From: Semisulcospira habei
Taxonomy: Eukaryota; Mollusca; Gastropoda; Semisulcospiridae
Length of the DNA stretch: 64,000 nucleotides
NCBI GenBank assembly: GCA_036245525.1
Contig: BTPG01000005.1
Location: 178,811,198 to 178,875,197 of the forward strand
Reading direction: 5' to 3'
In this document: piece after piece, positions 16,835 to 26,167 of the stretch
Numbering within the stretch: position 1 is the stretch's first letter
Layout: each line of letters starts with the position of its first letter
Position numbers and translations under genes: made by a program
Notes under the pieces: model-generated
What the model saw: the letters and a program-made list of their open reading frames with translations, nothing else
What the model was told of the DNA's origin: nothing
Databases searched by the model: none

Positions 16835-17768
16835 ACTATCAAAAATATATTACTCCCCAATTGGCTACTGGAAAGGGAATACTGCAGTAGAAAAATTACA
16901 TGCTGCTGTGGGTGGAGATGTTAACCAAATAAAACAGTGGCTCAAAAAACAGGCAATTTGGCAAATATATCTTCCTGCTCCAAGAAAAATAACAAGGCCT
17001 CATTTTGAAAACACTATCCCTAATGACACACACCAAATGGACCTCCTGTTTCTTCCGCATGACACAATAAAAAAGAAACGATACAAGTATGCATTAACTG
17101 TTGTTGACATAGCTTCAAGGTATAAGGATGCAGAACCCATAACTGACAAAAAAGCTGTAACAGTGGCCACTGCATTATCAAAAATATATAGTCGAGGTCC
17201 TTTAAAATACCCTAGGCTTGTGCAGGTTGATGATGGGAGTGAATTTAAAGGCGCTGTTAATCAGTTATTTGCAAAGCATGGAGTGCTAGTGCGGCGAGGC
17301 ATACCAGGCTTGCATAGATTACAGGCTATTGTAGAAAACTTTAACAAGCAATTATCGGAGAGACTTTTTAGCTATCAGTATTCTAAGGAACTCATGCATG
17401 ACACACGTAACACTGAGTGGGTTAAAAGATTACCGTCTGTAATAAAAGCAATGAATAATGAGGGTCACCCTAAACCTGTTGATTCTATTAAATTGAAAAC
17501 AATACCGTCAGAAATAAAAGCAATAACACCTCCAGACACTAGCTTGTTTACAAAACAGGTGAGATATTTGTATCAACCAGGTGAAGCTGAAAATGACGTT
17601 AGACGTAGGGCAACTGATCCAATTTGGTCTACATCTGTTCATAATATAAAAAAAATAGTTCCTTCAGCTAATGCAACAATATATTATCTGTATGAGCCTG
17701 CACCAAAGAGGGCATTTGTCAGAGAAGAATTACAGATTATTCCCACAGATACTGTTACCCACTTTTAA
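16821..17768 (+). CDS. Maverick retroviral-type (DDE) integrase, 315 aa
   Basis: Catalyses strand transfer of the element ends into host DNA, giving the 6-bp duplication seen here. From the ATG at 16821 (MADAKLSKIYYSP), the catalytic triad is Asp74 in HQMDLLF, Asp137 in VDDGSEFKG and Glu172 in AIVENFNKQLSERLF. Asp137 and Glu172 are 35 residues apart, as in this family. A short helical N-terminal region contains KQWLKKQAIWQIYLPAP. The C-terminal region (VRYLYQPGE ... WSTSVHNIKKIVPS ... FVREELQIIP) is the SH3-like tail of Maverick integrases; no chromodomain is evident. The frame is intact. The 3' end overlaps the antisense polymerase C-terminal frame by 39 bp. Confidence 0.95.
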   Translation: MADAKLSKIYYSPIGYWKGNTAVEKLHAAVGGDVNQIKQWLKKQAIWQIYLPAPRKITRPHFENTIPNDTHQMDLLFLPHDTIKKKRYKYALTVVDIASRYKDAEPITDKKAVTVATALSKIYSRGPLKYPRLVQVDDGSEFKGAVNQLFAKHGVLVRRGIPGLHRLQAIVENFNKQLSERLFSYQYSKELMHDTRNTEWVKRLPSVIKAMNNEGHPKPVDSIKLKTIPSEIKAITPPDTSLFTKQVRYLYQPGEAENDVRRRATDPIWSTSVHNIKKIVPSANATIYYLYEPAPKRAFVREELQIIPTDTVTHF

Positions 17769-20700
17769 CAATTTCAATTCATCAATTAGTTTATCAAGCA
17801 GATTATCAGCTATTTCTTCAGATAACTTGAGCCTGTAATGACCTGGTGCATAAGCTTTTTCCTTAGTGTGAAACACTCTTTTTGTGTCTCCAACTGCTAG
17901 AGACTTTTTATATGTTTGAATCATTTCAATATTATGTTTGTTTGATCTTAGTGTCTTGTTTGGATAATCAGGCATTAATGCACCATCTAACACTTGCTTG
18001 TAATGTTCATGACGTATGTCTTTATTTTTTATTGCTGTTTTTTTTTATTCCTTTGGCTTTTGACTGACTTCCCTTCTGGTGCAGTATAGAATACATTTTT
18101 GATCTCAGTCCAACATGCTCAACTATAGGCACACCATTCAGTTCATCTTTAAACTTACCAGGCACTTTCTTGTTTTGTGTGCTAAACAGTGGATGGTCTT
18201 TAGGGTAGTCAGACGTGTCATACATGTGTAGTTCTGTTTTCATGTCTTCATAAAAGTCTTCAGTAGGCACATCTATGATCATAGAGTCAGTGTCAGTGTA
18301 TAGCAGACGGCAGTCAGGATATTTTGGTTTAAAGTAATCATAATAAAATTCAAGCATTAATAATTTTGACAACTCAAGAATAGCCATACCAATAAATACT
18401 GGCTTGTCCAGTTTAACAATCTTTTTTTTGAGTGACACTGCATACAATGATGAATGAAATTCTTTATACCCTGTGTACTGGGGCTTACCTGTAAGTTTAA
18501 TTGCACCTGATTCAGTTGTGACTAGTCTCACATCTTTTCTGTGATGAGGATTTTCCATTGTCTTACCAAAACAAGCATTGTTCATAAGCTTAAAAAAGTC
18601 TTTGTCAAATGCAGTGTTACCTTCTCTTGCACGCAATGTTGTGTTTTTCATTATGTAATCTTTCATAAAAGCACTTTGATCAAATTGAATTCCTCTATGA
18701 ACTTTCTTTAGTACTAAACCATGTCTGATGTAAAACTGTAACAATCGATAGTGACAAACGTAATTGAATTTGTCATTTAAATTTGGTACAAGTTTGGTGT
18801 CTTCTTTTTTCCCCGTTAAACTCAGTTTCTCAACTGCTAATGGATAATCATTATGGTAATCATGTAAATGGTGTGGATACTCCAAGTCTACTTCAAAGAT
18901 CCAACCCTTTTCATCATTTTGACCTCGATCCATAATATATTTTGTTAATTTTTTTATGCCATACTGTGACAAATCATACAAACAAAAGTTTTTTAATGGC
19001 AACAATTCACACATTGCAAATCCATACAAATTATTAGCATCTAAGTATGTAATAAATGACATTGGCTTTGACGGGTCAAAGTCGTCAAGATATTTGTTGT
19101 TGGCTTTGCCATAATTGTTTGCTGCTAGACTAATACCTCCCCTCAATCCACGTTCCACCATTTCACCCATCGTACGATCAGACAACAGGTCTATAAATAT
19201 CTTACTGGATTTCAAAAATGCATCCCATGTCATGCCAGGACTAGTTATGTAACAAGCAGGGTCAAGCTTGTAGTGTAACAAACCCTTTTCACGGTAACTT
19301 TCAAATACGTCTGCTAGCAAGCAAACATCAGCTTTCAAGTATTGGTCATGATAGTCACCAATAGTTTTACACCCTAGTTTTTCCCATGCATTAAGTGCGT
19401 GTTGGTATTCAGAGTCAGAAATACCTTTACCAATTAGTGTAGAATAAAATTTCTCTTTTGGTGGTAGTCTTGTTTCTTCAAACACAACCCAGTGATCAAT
19501 GTACTCATATGGATAGACACCTTTCTTAATCAAGTCCGGCTCAAAATATTTACTTGTTATTGGATACTCACTCAGTCCTTCTGCCAGACTAGCCAACCCT
19601 AAAGACAAATGTTGCATGGAGTCATAAAATGCTAATTTATCTAACCTAAAAGTCAAGTATTTTTCAGTTGTCTGGGCAATACAACTAATTTTTTTGTAAG
19701 ACTCGTCTACAGCCTGCATGATAATGTGTGAATCATATCCCTTCAGATTGTGAAAAAAGATTGGTAACTTATATGTCTTAGGATTTATTTTTAATAACAA
19801 GTTACATTTGTTATGAGCGGCACCTCTGTAACGACCAGTTATGTGATCATGATCGCAAACTTTATCACCATCAAGGACGTCTTCACAAATCCAACACATC
19901 ACTGCTGCATCAAAATTCTGTTTGTCTTCTTCTGTCATCACCAAAGGCATCTGACAGTTTTCAAAATACCTTACTACCTGAATATACAGATGTCTCATTT
20001 CTGTTAAAAACTCAGCTGCTGCATTTTCACCCCTGTAGATAACAGGTTCTGAATGAAGACCGTCTGACCTAACAATAATGTATCCAAAAGAACACACCAC
20101 TTGGTCACTCAATTTTATAGTCTTTGGTAATGACTCTGGAACAGGACCTTCATAAGGAACAACGAGTGATTCAAAATCAGCATATACTACAAACGGCAGC
20201 TTTTGCTGATTCCCATAGTTCTTAAAATACACTTGACTGCCAGGATCTGGATACTTAAGTACAGTTTGTATGTCATCAGCTGATCTGCAGTGTAAAACAT
20301 GTTTGTCTGCTAATTTTATGGAGGAAAATCTTTGTAAACATTTTTTACAAACTTCCTGTTTGCCATTGTGTTTTGTTGTATGATCATGAATTAGACGTGA
20401 CATATTTCTGATAATTGTATAGTGGAAGTTATTGTTATCACCAATTAGCAACATGTCAACATGTTTATCTTCTGACTGACCATAGGTTGGGGCAATTGGG
20501 GACACTCTAATTGGCTGTAACTTATTTTCAGACTCATTATCCCACACATACACATTTACAGATATACCAGGATTTAGTTTTTCAAACAAGTCTATGTCCT
20601 CTATTTTAACAGGGAACTCAATGCCACTGAAGTTGAGTTCATTTACAAATTTGATATAGTTAGATACACGATCAGGTTTTGCTTTTACAAAATGAAGTTT

Positions 20701-21174
20701 AGCAAGCACACACCACATGAAACAATAGTTGTCATTGTTTTGAATATTGACTACAGCCTTTTTGTTTGCAACCTCTATTGGTAGTGGTATCCAAGATCTA
20801 CCTAAAATAGGATGATATCTTGACTGCTTTAGTTGTAGTTCATGTACAAGGCCTTCATGCCAGCCAGACCCTTGCATTTCTGCTCTGTCAATTGCTTCAT
20901 GGAAGTCAGGCAACAATCTTTCTCTAAACACTTTTTCTAGTTCTCTTCTCGAATTAACTGTGTGCTGCCTTGTCGAGATATACGTTACAATAACTTCACC
21001 AACATCTCTGGCAAATTCTATTTTTGCAACAATCTGAATCTTTACACTATCAGAAAGAAGGTTATTTTGTATGACTAAAAAAGATCTTTCTATTGATTCA
21101 TAGACATTGTAAATATTATATATAGGTAAGTCAGTTGTGTGAAACACGTTTCTTAATCTTTGATGGTTGTCCAT
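17730..21174 (-). CDS. Maverick DNA polymerase B (protein-primed type), with a late frameshift
   Basis: Replicates the linear element. The main frame (18022-21174) has 1050 codons from MDNHQRLRNV. It contains a CxxC ... HxxxxC finger at about 276-296, exonuclease motifs (YADFESL at 331, NLKGYDSH at 476, YLKADVCLLAD at 612) and an embedded HNH/EndoVII-like zinc region at 427-457 (CWIC ... CDHDHITGRYRGAAHNKC). Polymerase motifs are YLDANNLYG at 710, KLMNNACFG at 862 and YTDTDS at 959. All expected catalytic aspartates are present. It stops prematurely just after KGIKKNSNKK. The usual C-terminal text continues in another frame, with MPDYPNKTLRSNKHNIEM and YAPGHYRLKL, to 17730. The switch coincides with an A9 run (T9 at 18038-18046), so this is a one-base insertion, an assembly error, or frameshifting. 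Confidence 0.93.
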
Positions 21175-21267
21175 CTTTTTTATTTGTCCGACAAAAAAAT
21201 AAATAGAAAATTATATAGTGTAAAATGGCACTTTATTGACAAAAACCTATATAATAGACAAAATTAA

Positions 21268-21663
21268 TTACCAACAAATAAGCCACTTTCCTGGTATGTC
21301 TTCTGTTGTATCATGTTCAAGCTTTTGCATGTGTAATATCGTTTTACTGACAGTAATAAATTTAACATTTTTATTTTCTTTTTTTATTTGATGGTGTATT
21401 TGTAAACACATAATCTTAAACCAGTCAGATTTAGCATCATAAACTAAAAAATCATTTGTCCTATTATTATAACATGGAAAAGTATTAGAATATCCAAGAT
21501 AAAAACTATATGTCATGTGTATCTTCATCGGTGTTGGGAGTTTTAAAAAAGGGCGTCTAACTTGTGTTTTTAAGTCACTAATAAGCATAAAATCCCTGAA
21601 ACTCGATGTAATATCCATGAATTTACCAATAGGCCAATTTTGATCCTCTTGTCCGTCCGTCAT
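21268..21663 (-). CDS. Maverick protein of unknown function, 131 aa
   Basis: Start placed at 21663 (MTDGQEDQNWPIG), because TCTATAAAA directly precedes that ATG, as at other genes of the element. A start four codons upstream is possible. The sequence has a conserved-looking core (FMDITSSFRDFML, VRRPFLKLPTPMKIHM, YSFYLGYSNTFPCYN) and ends DIPGKWLICW, with no membrane segment. I see no protease triad or metal site. It sits between the polymerase and the packaging ATPase, all in minus orientation. Function unknown. Confidence 0.72.
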   Translation of the reverse strand: MTDGQEDQNWPIGKFMDITSSFRDFMLISDLKTQVRRPFLKLPTPMKIHMTYSFYLGYSNTFPCYNNRTNDFLVYDAKSDWFKIMCLQIHHQIKKENKNVKFITVSKTILHMQKLEHDTTEDIPGKWLICW

Positions 21664-21689
21664 TTTTATAGACAAACCAAAAAGATAAA

Positions 21690-22295
21690 TTAATTTACTA
21701 ACCCATACCCTGTGGGCTGATCTGTCTTTAAAATGAGCTTTAGATGCTTAGTTGATTTCAGTTTATTTTTTACATCATCCCGTTCTTGCTTATTTGGAAT
21801 GACATCGTTTTCTCTGAGACAGTCTTCGAAGCTGTCACGATCCTTACAGTAAAACAAACAGATAAACTTTAACTGTTCTCGAAAATCTTTTAGTACAGCA
21901 TTATATTTCTGAGTGAGAATCCAAACAATGATGTTTGCGTGTCTACCACTGAAGGCAAGTTCTGCTAAAGTATTTCTCTTTTTGACAATGTCTTTCTCTG
22001 CAGAGCAATCATCGACAATAAATAAAGTTGACTGTCCTTCAAATTGTTTGAAAAAATACAGCAGGTAGTCATTCAGTTTTTTCTCAGGGTCGACTAAATA
22101 GATATTACTGTCAGTCCAAATGAATAAACGGTTGTGATAAGCTTTGTTGTGTTTTATTGTTGGACAAAATATTACAATGTTTTCAAAGTGGTGTATGTAT
22201 CTTGTTTGTAAGAGGTTAAGTACAAATTCAGTTTTACCACACCCTGTGGCACCACAAAACAATCCACAGTGTGGATCGAGTGTCATTAAGTTCAT
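21690..22295 (-). CDS. Maverick genome-packaging ATPase (A32/FtsK-HerA type), 201 aa
   Basis: Presumed motor that pumps DNA into the capsid. From the ATG at 22295 (MNLMTLDPHCGLFC) it has Walker A GATGCGKT at residues 15-22 and Walker B LFIVDD at 91-96. Further on are the sensor-like SGRHANIIVWILTQ stretch, then FREQLKFICLFYCKDRDSFED and a C-terminal TGYGLVN. Its length fits the small viral packaging ATPases of this lineage. A longer frame begins 12 codons upstream, but that ATG lies inside the end of the capsid gene and lacks the usual leader; GTGTATTAAA directly precedes the chosen start. It lies immediately downstream of the major capsid gene, an arrangement consistent with morphogenesis genes being expressed together. 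Confidence 0.93.
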   Translation of the reverse strand: MNLMTLDPHCGLFCGATGCGKTEFVLNLLQTRYIHHFENIVIFCPTIKHNKAYHNRLFIWTDSNIYLVDPEKKLNDYLLYFFKQFEGQSTLFIVDDCSAEKDIVKKRNTLAELAFSGRHANIIVWILTQKYNAVLKDFREQLKFICLFYCKDRDSFEDCLRENDVIPNKQERDDVKNKLKSTKHLKLILKTDQPTGYGLVN

Positions 22296-22314
22296 TTTAA
22301 TACACAATATAATT

Positions 22315-23598
22315 TTAATATATGTGCCCACTCAGTCTGCTTTCTGCAATATTGAGTTGTGCGTCATAAATTAGATACAAATATATGTTTATGGCTGCAG
22401 CAGTTTCAACCTTTTTTTGTATCTGAATTGTTATTCCATCACTACCGTTCTCGACAGTTCGTCCTGACCCATGAAGATAGTCATCATCTGTACTACGAAG
22501 GTCTAACCACAGTGCATACTTGTTTGTCAGGTATTGACCAATCCTAACATCATACAGATGTAGATCTTTGCACGCAATGTTTGCAGGTTTATCTCTAATC
22601 CTTCCACCCGCAAAATACTTTGTGATCTCATCGTAGTGTTGATAAGGTAACATTCCTGAAGCGTACACTTGATTAGGGCGGCCTTCGATTGTACAAGACA
22701 AATGTGTAATCTTAGGATTGTAGAATTTTTCTGAATCCCGTTTGTATGGAGCCGCTGGTTCAACAAACAACATAAGAATACCTTTCAGTGACCTAGCAGG
22801 TGTGTTCAAGTTTATATTCCACATCGGGTCACTCTTGTCTTTGGGTATTAAACTATGTCTAATCACCCTGTCATAATAAATTGGTAGTCTTGACTGATAC
22901 TGATTTTGAATGAGTCTGGCTAGTTCAGTGTGTGTGACAATTTCATATTCCAAGGAAATGTTAGAGATCTTGTATGTTGCATCTGTGGCAGATGATTTTA
23001 TAACTTTGGAGTAGTCATTGAAAGTTAGTTCAAAACTCAGACGGTCATTCAGTGCTCCTTGATAATAAGGCAGATGAGCTGTTAGGATTTCAAACTCAAG
23101 TGGAATGTAGAATCTGGATCCATATGTTTCAGCCATTATAACATCCATGGTTGTATTAGTTACTTTATCTCCAGCGTTGATTCGAAGTTTACCAACATTA
23201 TCTGGCTGTATGTCTTGGTAAATACGATCTTCTCGTTCTTCTCTCGTTAGCCAAAGGTCTTTGTAACAGTAGAATACATCTGAGTCATCAAGACTAAACA
23301 CTTCCTGTCCTTCAAGTTTTACTTTAATAGTCCTAACAATTGCTCTGCCAAGATTGTCAACTAGTGTTCTGTTTACATCTGCCTCTGATGATAGTTCAAT
23401 ATTAAATGCTAGGCGTGCAGTGCCAGGAACAATAACGTCACTGGGACCTAGGTTTGGAAACTTGACTGTAAGTGTTTGGTTCTGGTCTATGGTACTTGGA
23501 TTGTTTGTGATGACGATTGATTGTCTTATGCCCTTAACACCTAGGGGCTCACGTAGTTTTCTGTATGGGTCTAACTTTGAACCGTAAGACTGTGTCAT
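22315..23598 (-). CDS. Putative Maverick major capsid protein (double jelly roll), 427 aa
   Basis: Start at 23598 (MTQSYGSKLDPYRKL), preceded directly by CATAATAAAA. The protein is rich in beta-type patterns and lacks membrane segments: KGIRQSIVITNNPSTID, VIVPGTARLAFNIEL, VKLEGQEVFSLDDSDVFYC, FELTFNDYSKVI, ISLEYEIV, ILMLFVEPAAPY, then CTIEGRPNQVYASGM and YALWLDLRSTDDD. Its size, its place next to the packaging ATPase, and resemblance to hexon-position proteins of other invertebrate Mavericks support a capsid role. I have no structure match, so the double-jelly-roll assignment is inference. It would form the hexon-like capsomers. A 41-bp gap separates it from the divergent 407-aa gene. The frame is intact. 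Confidence 0.78.
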   Translation of the reverse strand: MTQSYGSKLDPYRKLREPLGVKGIRQSIVITNNPSTIDQNQTLTVKFPNLGPSDVIVPGTARLAFNIELSSEADVNRTLVDNLGRAIVRTIKVKLEGQEVFSLDDSDVFYCYKDLWLTREEREDRIYQDIQPDNVGKLRINAGDKVTNTTMDVIMAETYGSRFYIPLEFEILTAHLPYYQGALNDRLSFELTFNDYSKVIKSSATDATYKISNISLEYEIVTHTELARLIQNQYQSRLPIYYDRVIRHSLIPKDKSDPMWNINLNTPARSLKGILMLFVEPAAPYKRDSEKFYNPKITHLSCTIEGRPNQVYASGMLPYQHYDEITKYFAGGRIRDKPANIACKDLHLYDVRIGQYLTNKYALWLDLRSTDDDYLHGSGRTVENGSDGITIQIQKKVETAAAINIYLYLIYDAQLNIAESRLSGHIY

Positions 23599-23639
23599 TT
23601 TTATTATGCACAATAAAAAAATAATAAATTAATAAAACA

Positions 23640-24863
23640 ATGGCAGCGGGAGGATTTAATCATGAAGAGTTTAAAATGGATGACATGAATGTCTCAGATA
23701 CCAGTATCACAGATATGACTGGTACAAGTAATACTTCTAGTATGTATCACGAACTTTTAGAAACCAAAGTGAACTCATTTTATGATAGTGTTGGTGAGCG
23801 TCCATATCAAATAGATCCTAATCAGTTTGAATATGAAAAAGGACATTTATATTTAAAAACTGTTGACAAAGGTAAAATACTATTAACTAAGAAAAACAAC
23901 CCTAGTAGTTTTAGAGCTTTAGGTACAATCAAAGGTGAAGGTGGTGTTAGTGCCTTGCGCCAACTTGGTGTTGGTGAAAGAAGGATACCACCTCGAGCTG
24001 CTACCATTCTAAATGATTCGCAATCAAAATTACCGACTGAGCAAGAGATTGATATGGCTGATAAAACAAAACTACCAGAAATAGTAGACAAGACAATACA
24101 AGAAACATCATTTATAAATGAGGCTATAAAAACAATTGATGACCCTCCTTTTCAAATAGGTGACTCTTCTTTTACATTGCGTGAGATAGCTGCGTTGGAT
24201 AAAGCACTACAGTCAACAAGGGGTGAGATGGTAAATAATGTAGTCAAACTTAGTGAGCTTGATAAACACATTGAAAAAGAAAAAGAGAAACTGGCTACTG
24301 CAGACAATGGGAATTATGACATTGAAATAAAAGAAAGAATACAAGAAAGATTAAAAAATTTGTATATAGAAAGAGATGCTCGGTTAGAAGTAATTGATAA
24401 TGGTAGACAAAAACTGAAAACACAGGTCAACAGAATTAGAGAAACTATTCAGAAAATACTTAATGAGGATACAACTTTGACTGAGAGATTAAAAACACTT
24501 TTTAGAGAGCAGGGTATCACTATTGCAAGTTTAGTTACTGCTCTTGGTTTTATTATTAGTACTATAGTTTTAGCTGTTACAGGTGGTGGTAGTAGTCCAG
24601 CACCTCCAACTCCTCCAACTCCATCAGACCCAAAAGATTTACAGACATGGGTAAAAAAACAGTTGTCTCATATATCAGACTTGCTTAAAAAATTAGCTGT
24701 AAAAGCAGCAGATGCTTTGCCAGGTATTATAGGTAGTGTTGTCAGTTGGCTTATTAGTACTACAGCAAAGGTAGTAGGGTTTATGGCAGAGCATGTATGG
24801 ATATTTTTGGTAACAGTAGGAGGGTTAATTATAGGATACTTAATGAAACAGGTAAAGAAGTAA
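23640..24863 (+). CDS. Maverick coiled-coil membrane protein, 407 aa, unknown function
   Basis: Starts MAAGGFNHEEFKMDD, with a disordered Ser/Thr-rich N terminus (to about residue 40). A globular part follows (GHLYLKTVDKGKILLTKKN, FRALGTIKGEGGVSALRQLG), then a long charged coiled coil at about 195-285 (ELDKHIEKEKEKL, ERIQERLKNLYIERDARLEV). Next come FREQGITIASLVTALGFII, the first hydrophobic segment, a proline hinge (APPTPPTPSDP), and a second hydrophobic region from ALPGIIGSVVSWL to the basic end KQVKK. As I recall, the FREQGITIAS-hydrophobic-proline-hinge pattern recurs in Mavericks of molluscs and cnidarians. A virion membrane or entry-related role is conceivable but unproven. It is divergent from the capsid gene and its 3' end overlaps the 433-aa gene's antisense end by 24 bp. 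Confidence 0.82.
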   Translation: MAAGGFNHEEFKMDDMNVSDTSITDMTGTSNTSSMYHELLETKVNSFYDSVGERPYQIDPNQFEYEKGHLYLKTVDKGKILLTKKNNPSSFRALGTIKGEGGVSALRQLGVGERRIPPRAATILNDSQSKLPTEQEIDMADKTKLPEIVDKTIQETSFINEAIKTIDDPPFQIGDSSFTLREIAALDKALQSTRGEMVNNVVKLSELDKHIEKEKEKLATADNGNYDIEIKERIQERLKNLYIERDARLEVIDNGRQKLKTQVNRIRETIQKILNEDTTLTERLKTLFREQGITIASLVTALGFIISTIVLAVTGGGSSPAPPTPPTPSDPKDLQTWVKKQLSHISDLLKKLAVKAADALPGIIGSVVSWLISTTAKVVGFMAEHVWIFLVTVGGLIIGYLMKQVKK

Positions 24864-26141
24864 TATTCCTAATCCAGTAAGGCCTATTACCAATGCAGTT
24901 CTCTCTGACTCATGTGTGTTTTCTTGGCCTGTTACTGACTGTACTGGTGCTGGTTCAGGTGTCTGTGCCGATGCTTGGGCTGTTATTGACATTACTGGTT
25001 TTACTATCTGTTCAGGTGGTGGTGTTGATATTTGTGTTACTGGTGGTGTTACTGGTTGTATGTGAGAGGTTGTTGGACTCAAGTTTACAGATTGATTAAG
25101 TCCTAATTTCTGATTACTCCCTGCAACAACTATTTCATTATTATAATTTGTTATTACTCCAATTTGTAGTTGAAGATCAGAAGGCAACATGTATAACCCA
25201 ATGCCTACTACAAAGTCAACTTTTGATCTGGCATATCTGAGAACGTTTTGGTAACGTTGTATGCTAGATGGAAGATCAACAACTGAGTTAATAGAATCTT
25301 CTAAATTTGCTAAAAACTGTTTTTGTGCTTCAAATTTACCACTTCCATTCAAAATGTTTGATTTTGTTAGTGATTGTGCTCCTAGTAAACACCAGACATA
25401 TGTTCTGATAGACTCATTGACGCGCTCGACTCCTGCTTGAGTAAACCCGTCAGATTTATCTAAAATAAATGTGGTCCACGCATTAGTCTGCTTCTGCTCT
25501 ATTGATCCTAACCAGACTTGTGATTTTGATGAGAATGAAGTGTAACCAGGGTAGTAATCTTGTGGGTATTGTCTGTGACTCATAGCATAATACAATGTTC
25601 CCATACCATTGTGATCATCAAGTTTTTGTGTAAAGTCATACTTTGTACTGATGTTAAATTCATTACAGATCCGTTCAAATGCTTTCAAATCCATGGGATT
25701 GTTAAACTGATTAAAACTGGATTCAGTTGGTAATGGTGTATGCAGTTCTGACAGTATTCTTCTAAGCTGGTAATAAACATGGAAATGATACACAGACTTA
25801 ATCAGTTTGTTTGAGTGATTCAAATGGTCTGTAAATGAAACACCACAGCCTGTAGTAGAACACAGTATGGCAAAGTTAAGTTGGTTTTGAAACATCTGTA
25901 GTGGGCTTGAAGACCACTTTCTTGCAGTTGAGTCATCTGTTATTGGAGGGTTTAGGTAATGATCAAAAGGGTTGGGTACTTTGACTTGAAATAAATCTTG
26001 TACGCTTGCGTCAGACACAGCTATGTCGAGTTGATTTAACTGAATTATTTTCTGTTCATAAGTAGGTGCAACATTATATTTGGCATTCACATTGAATTGA
26101 AATGCGTTTGTAGTGGTAATGGTTGGTGATTTAAATTCCAT
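24840..26141 (-). CDS. Maverick tail-anchored protein, 433 aa, unknown function
   Basis: Starts MEFKSPTITTTNAFQF. A globular region of about 340 residues includes YEQKIIQLNQLDIAVSD, FAILCSTTGCGVSF, TYVWCLLGAQSL and VVGIGLYMLPSDLQLQIGV. A low-complexity linker rich in Pro, Thr, Gln and Ser follows (PVTPPVTQISTPPPEQ), then a single C-terminal hydrophobic anchor (TALVIGLTGLGILLLYLFH). This resembles a stalked surface or capsid-vertex protein with a membrane tail, but no named domain is visible. It is read away from the penton-like gene across a 26-bp gap, so the two probably share a bidirectional promoter. Confidence 0.8.
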   Translation of the reverse strand: MEFKSPTITTTNAFQFNVNAKYNVAPTYEQKIIQLNQLDIAVSDASVQDLFQVKVPNPFDHYLNPPITDDSTARKWSSSPLQMFQNQLNFAILCSTTGCGVSFTDHLNHSNKLIKSVYHFHVYYQLRRILSELHTPLPTESSFNQFNNPMDLKAFERICNEFNISTKYDFTQKLDDHNGMGTLYYAMSHRQYPQDYYPGYTSFSSKSQVWLGSIEQKQTNAWTTFILDKSDGFTQAGVERVNESIRTYVWCLLGAQSLTKSNILNGSGKFEAQKQFLANLEDSINSVVDLPSSIQRYQNVLRYARSKVDFVVGIGLYMLPSDLQLQIGVITNYNNEIVVAGSNQKLGLNQSVNLSPTTSHIQPVTPPVTQISTPPPEQIVKPVMSITAQASAQTPEPAPVQSVTGQENTHESERTALVIGLTGLGILLLYLFH

Positions 26142-26167
26142 CCTTTTTTTTTTATGTGATAATAAAA

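Noticed and set aside
22296..22331. Upstream ATG for the packaging ATPase
   Set aside because: It lies within the end of the capsid gene; the ATG at 22295 is closer to the Walker A motif and follows an ATTAAA leader.
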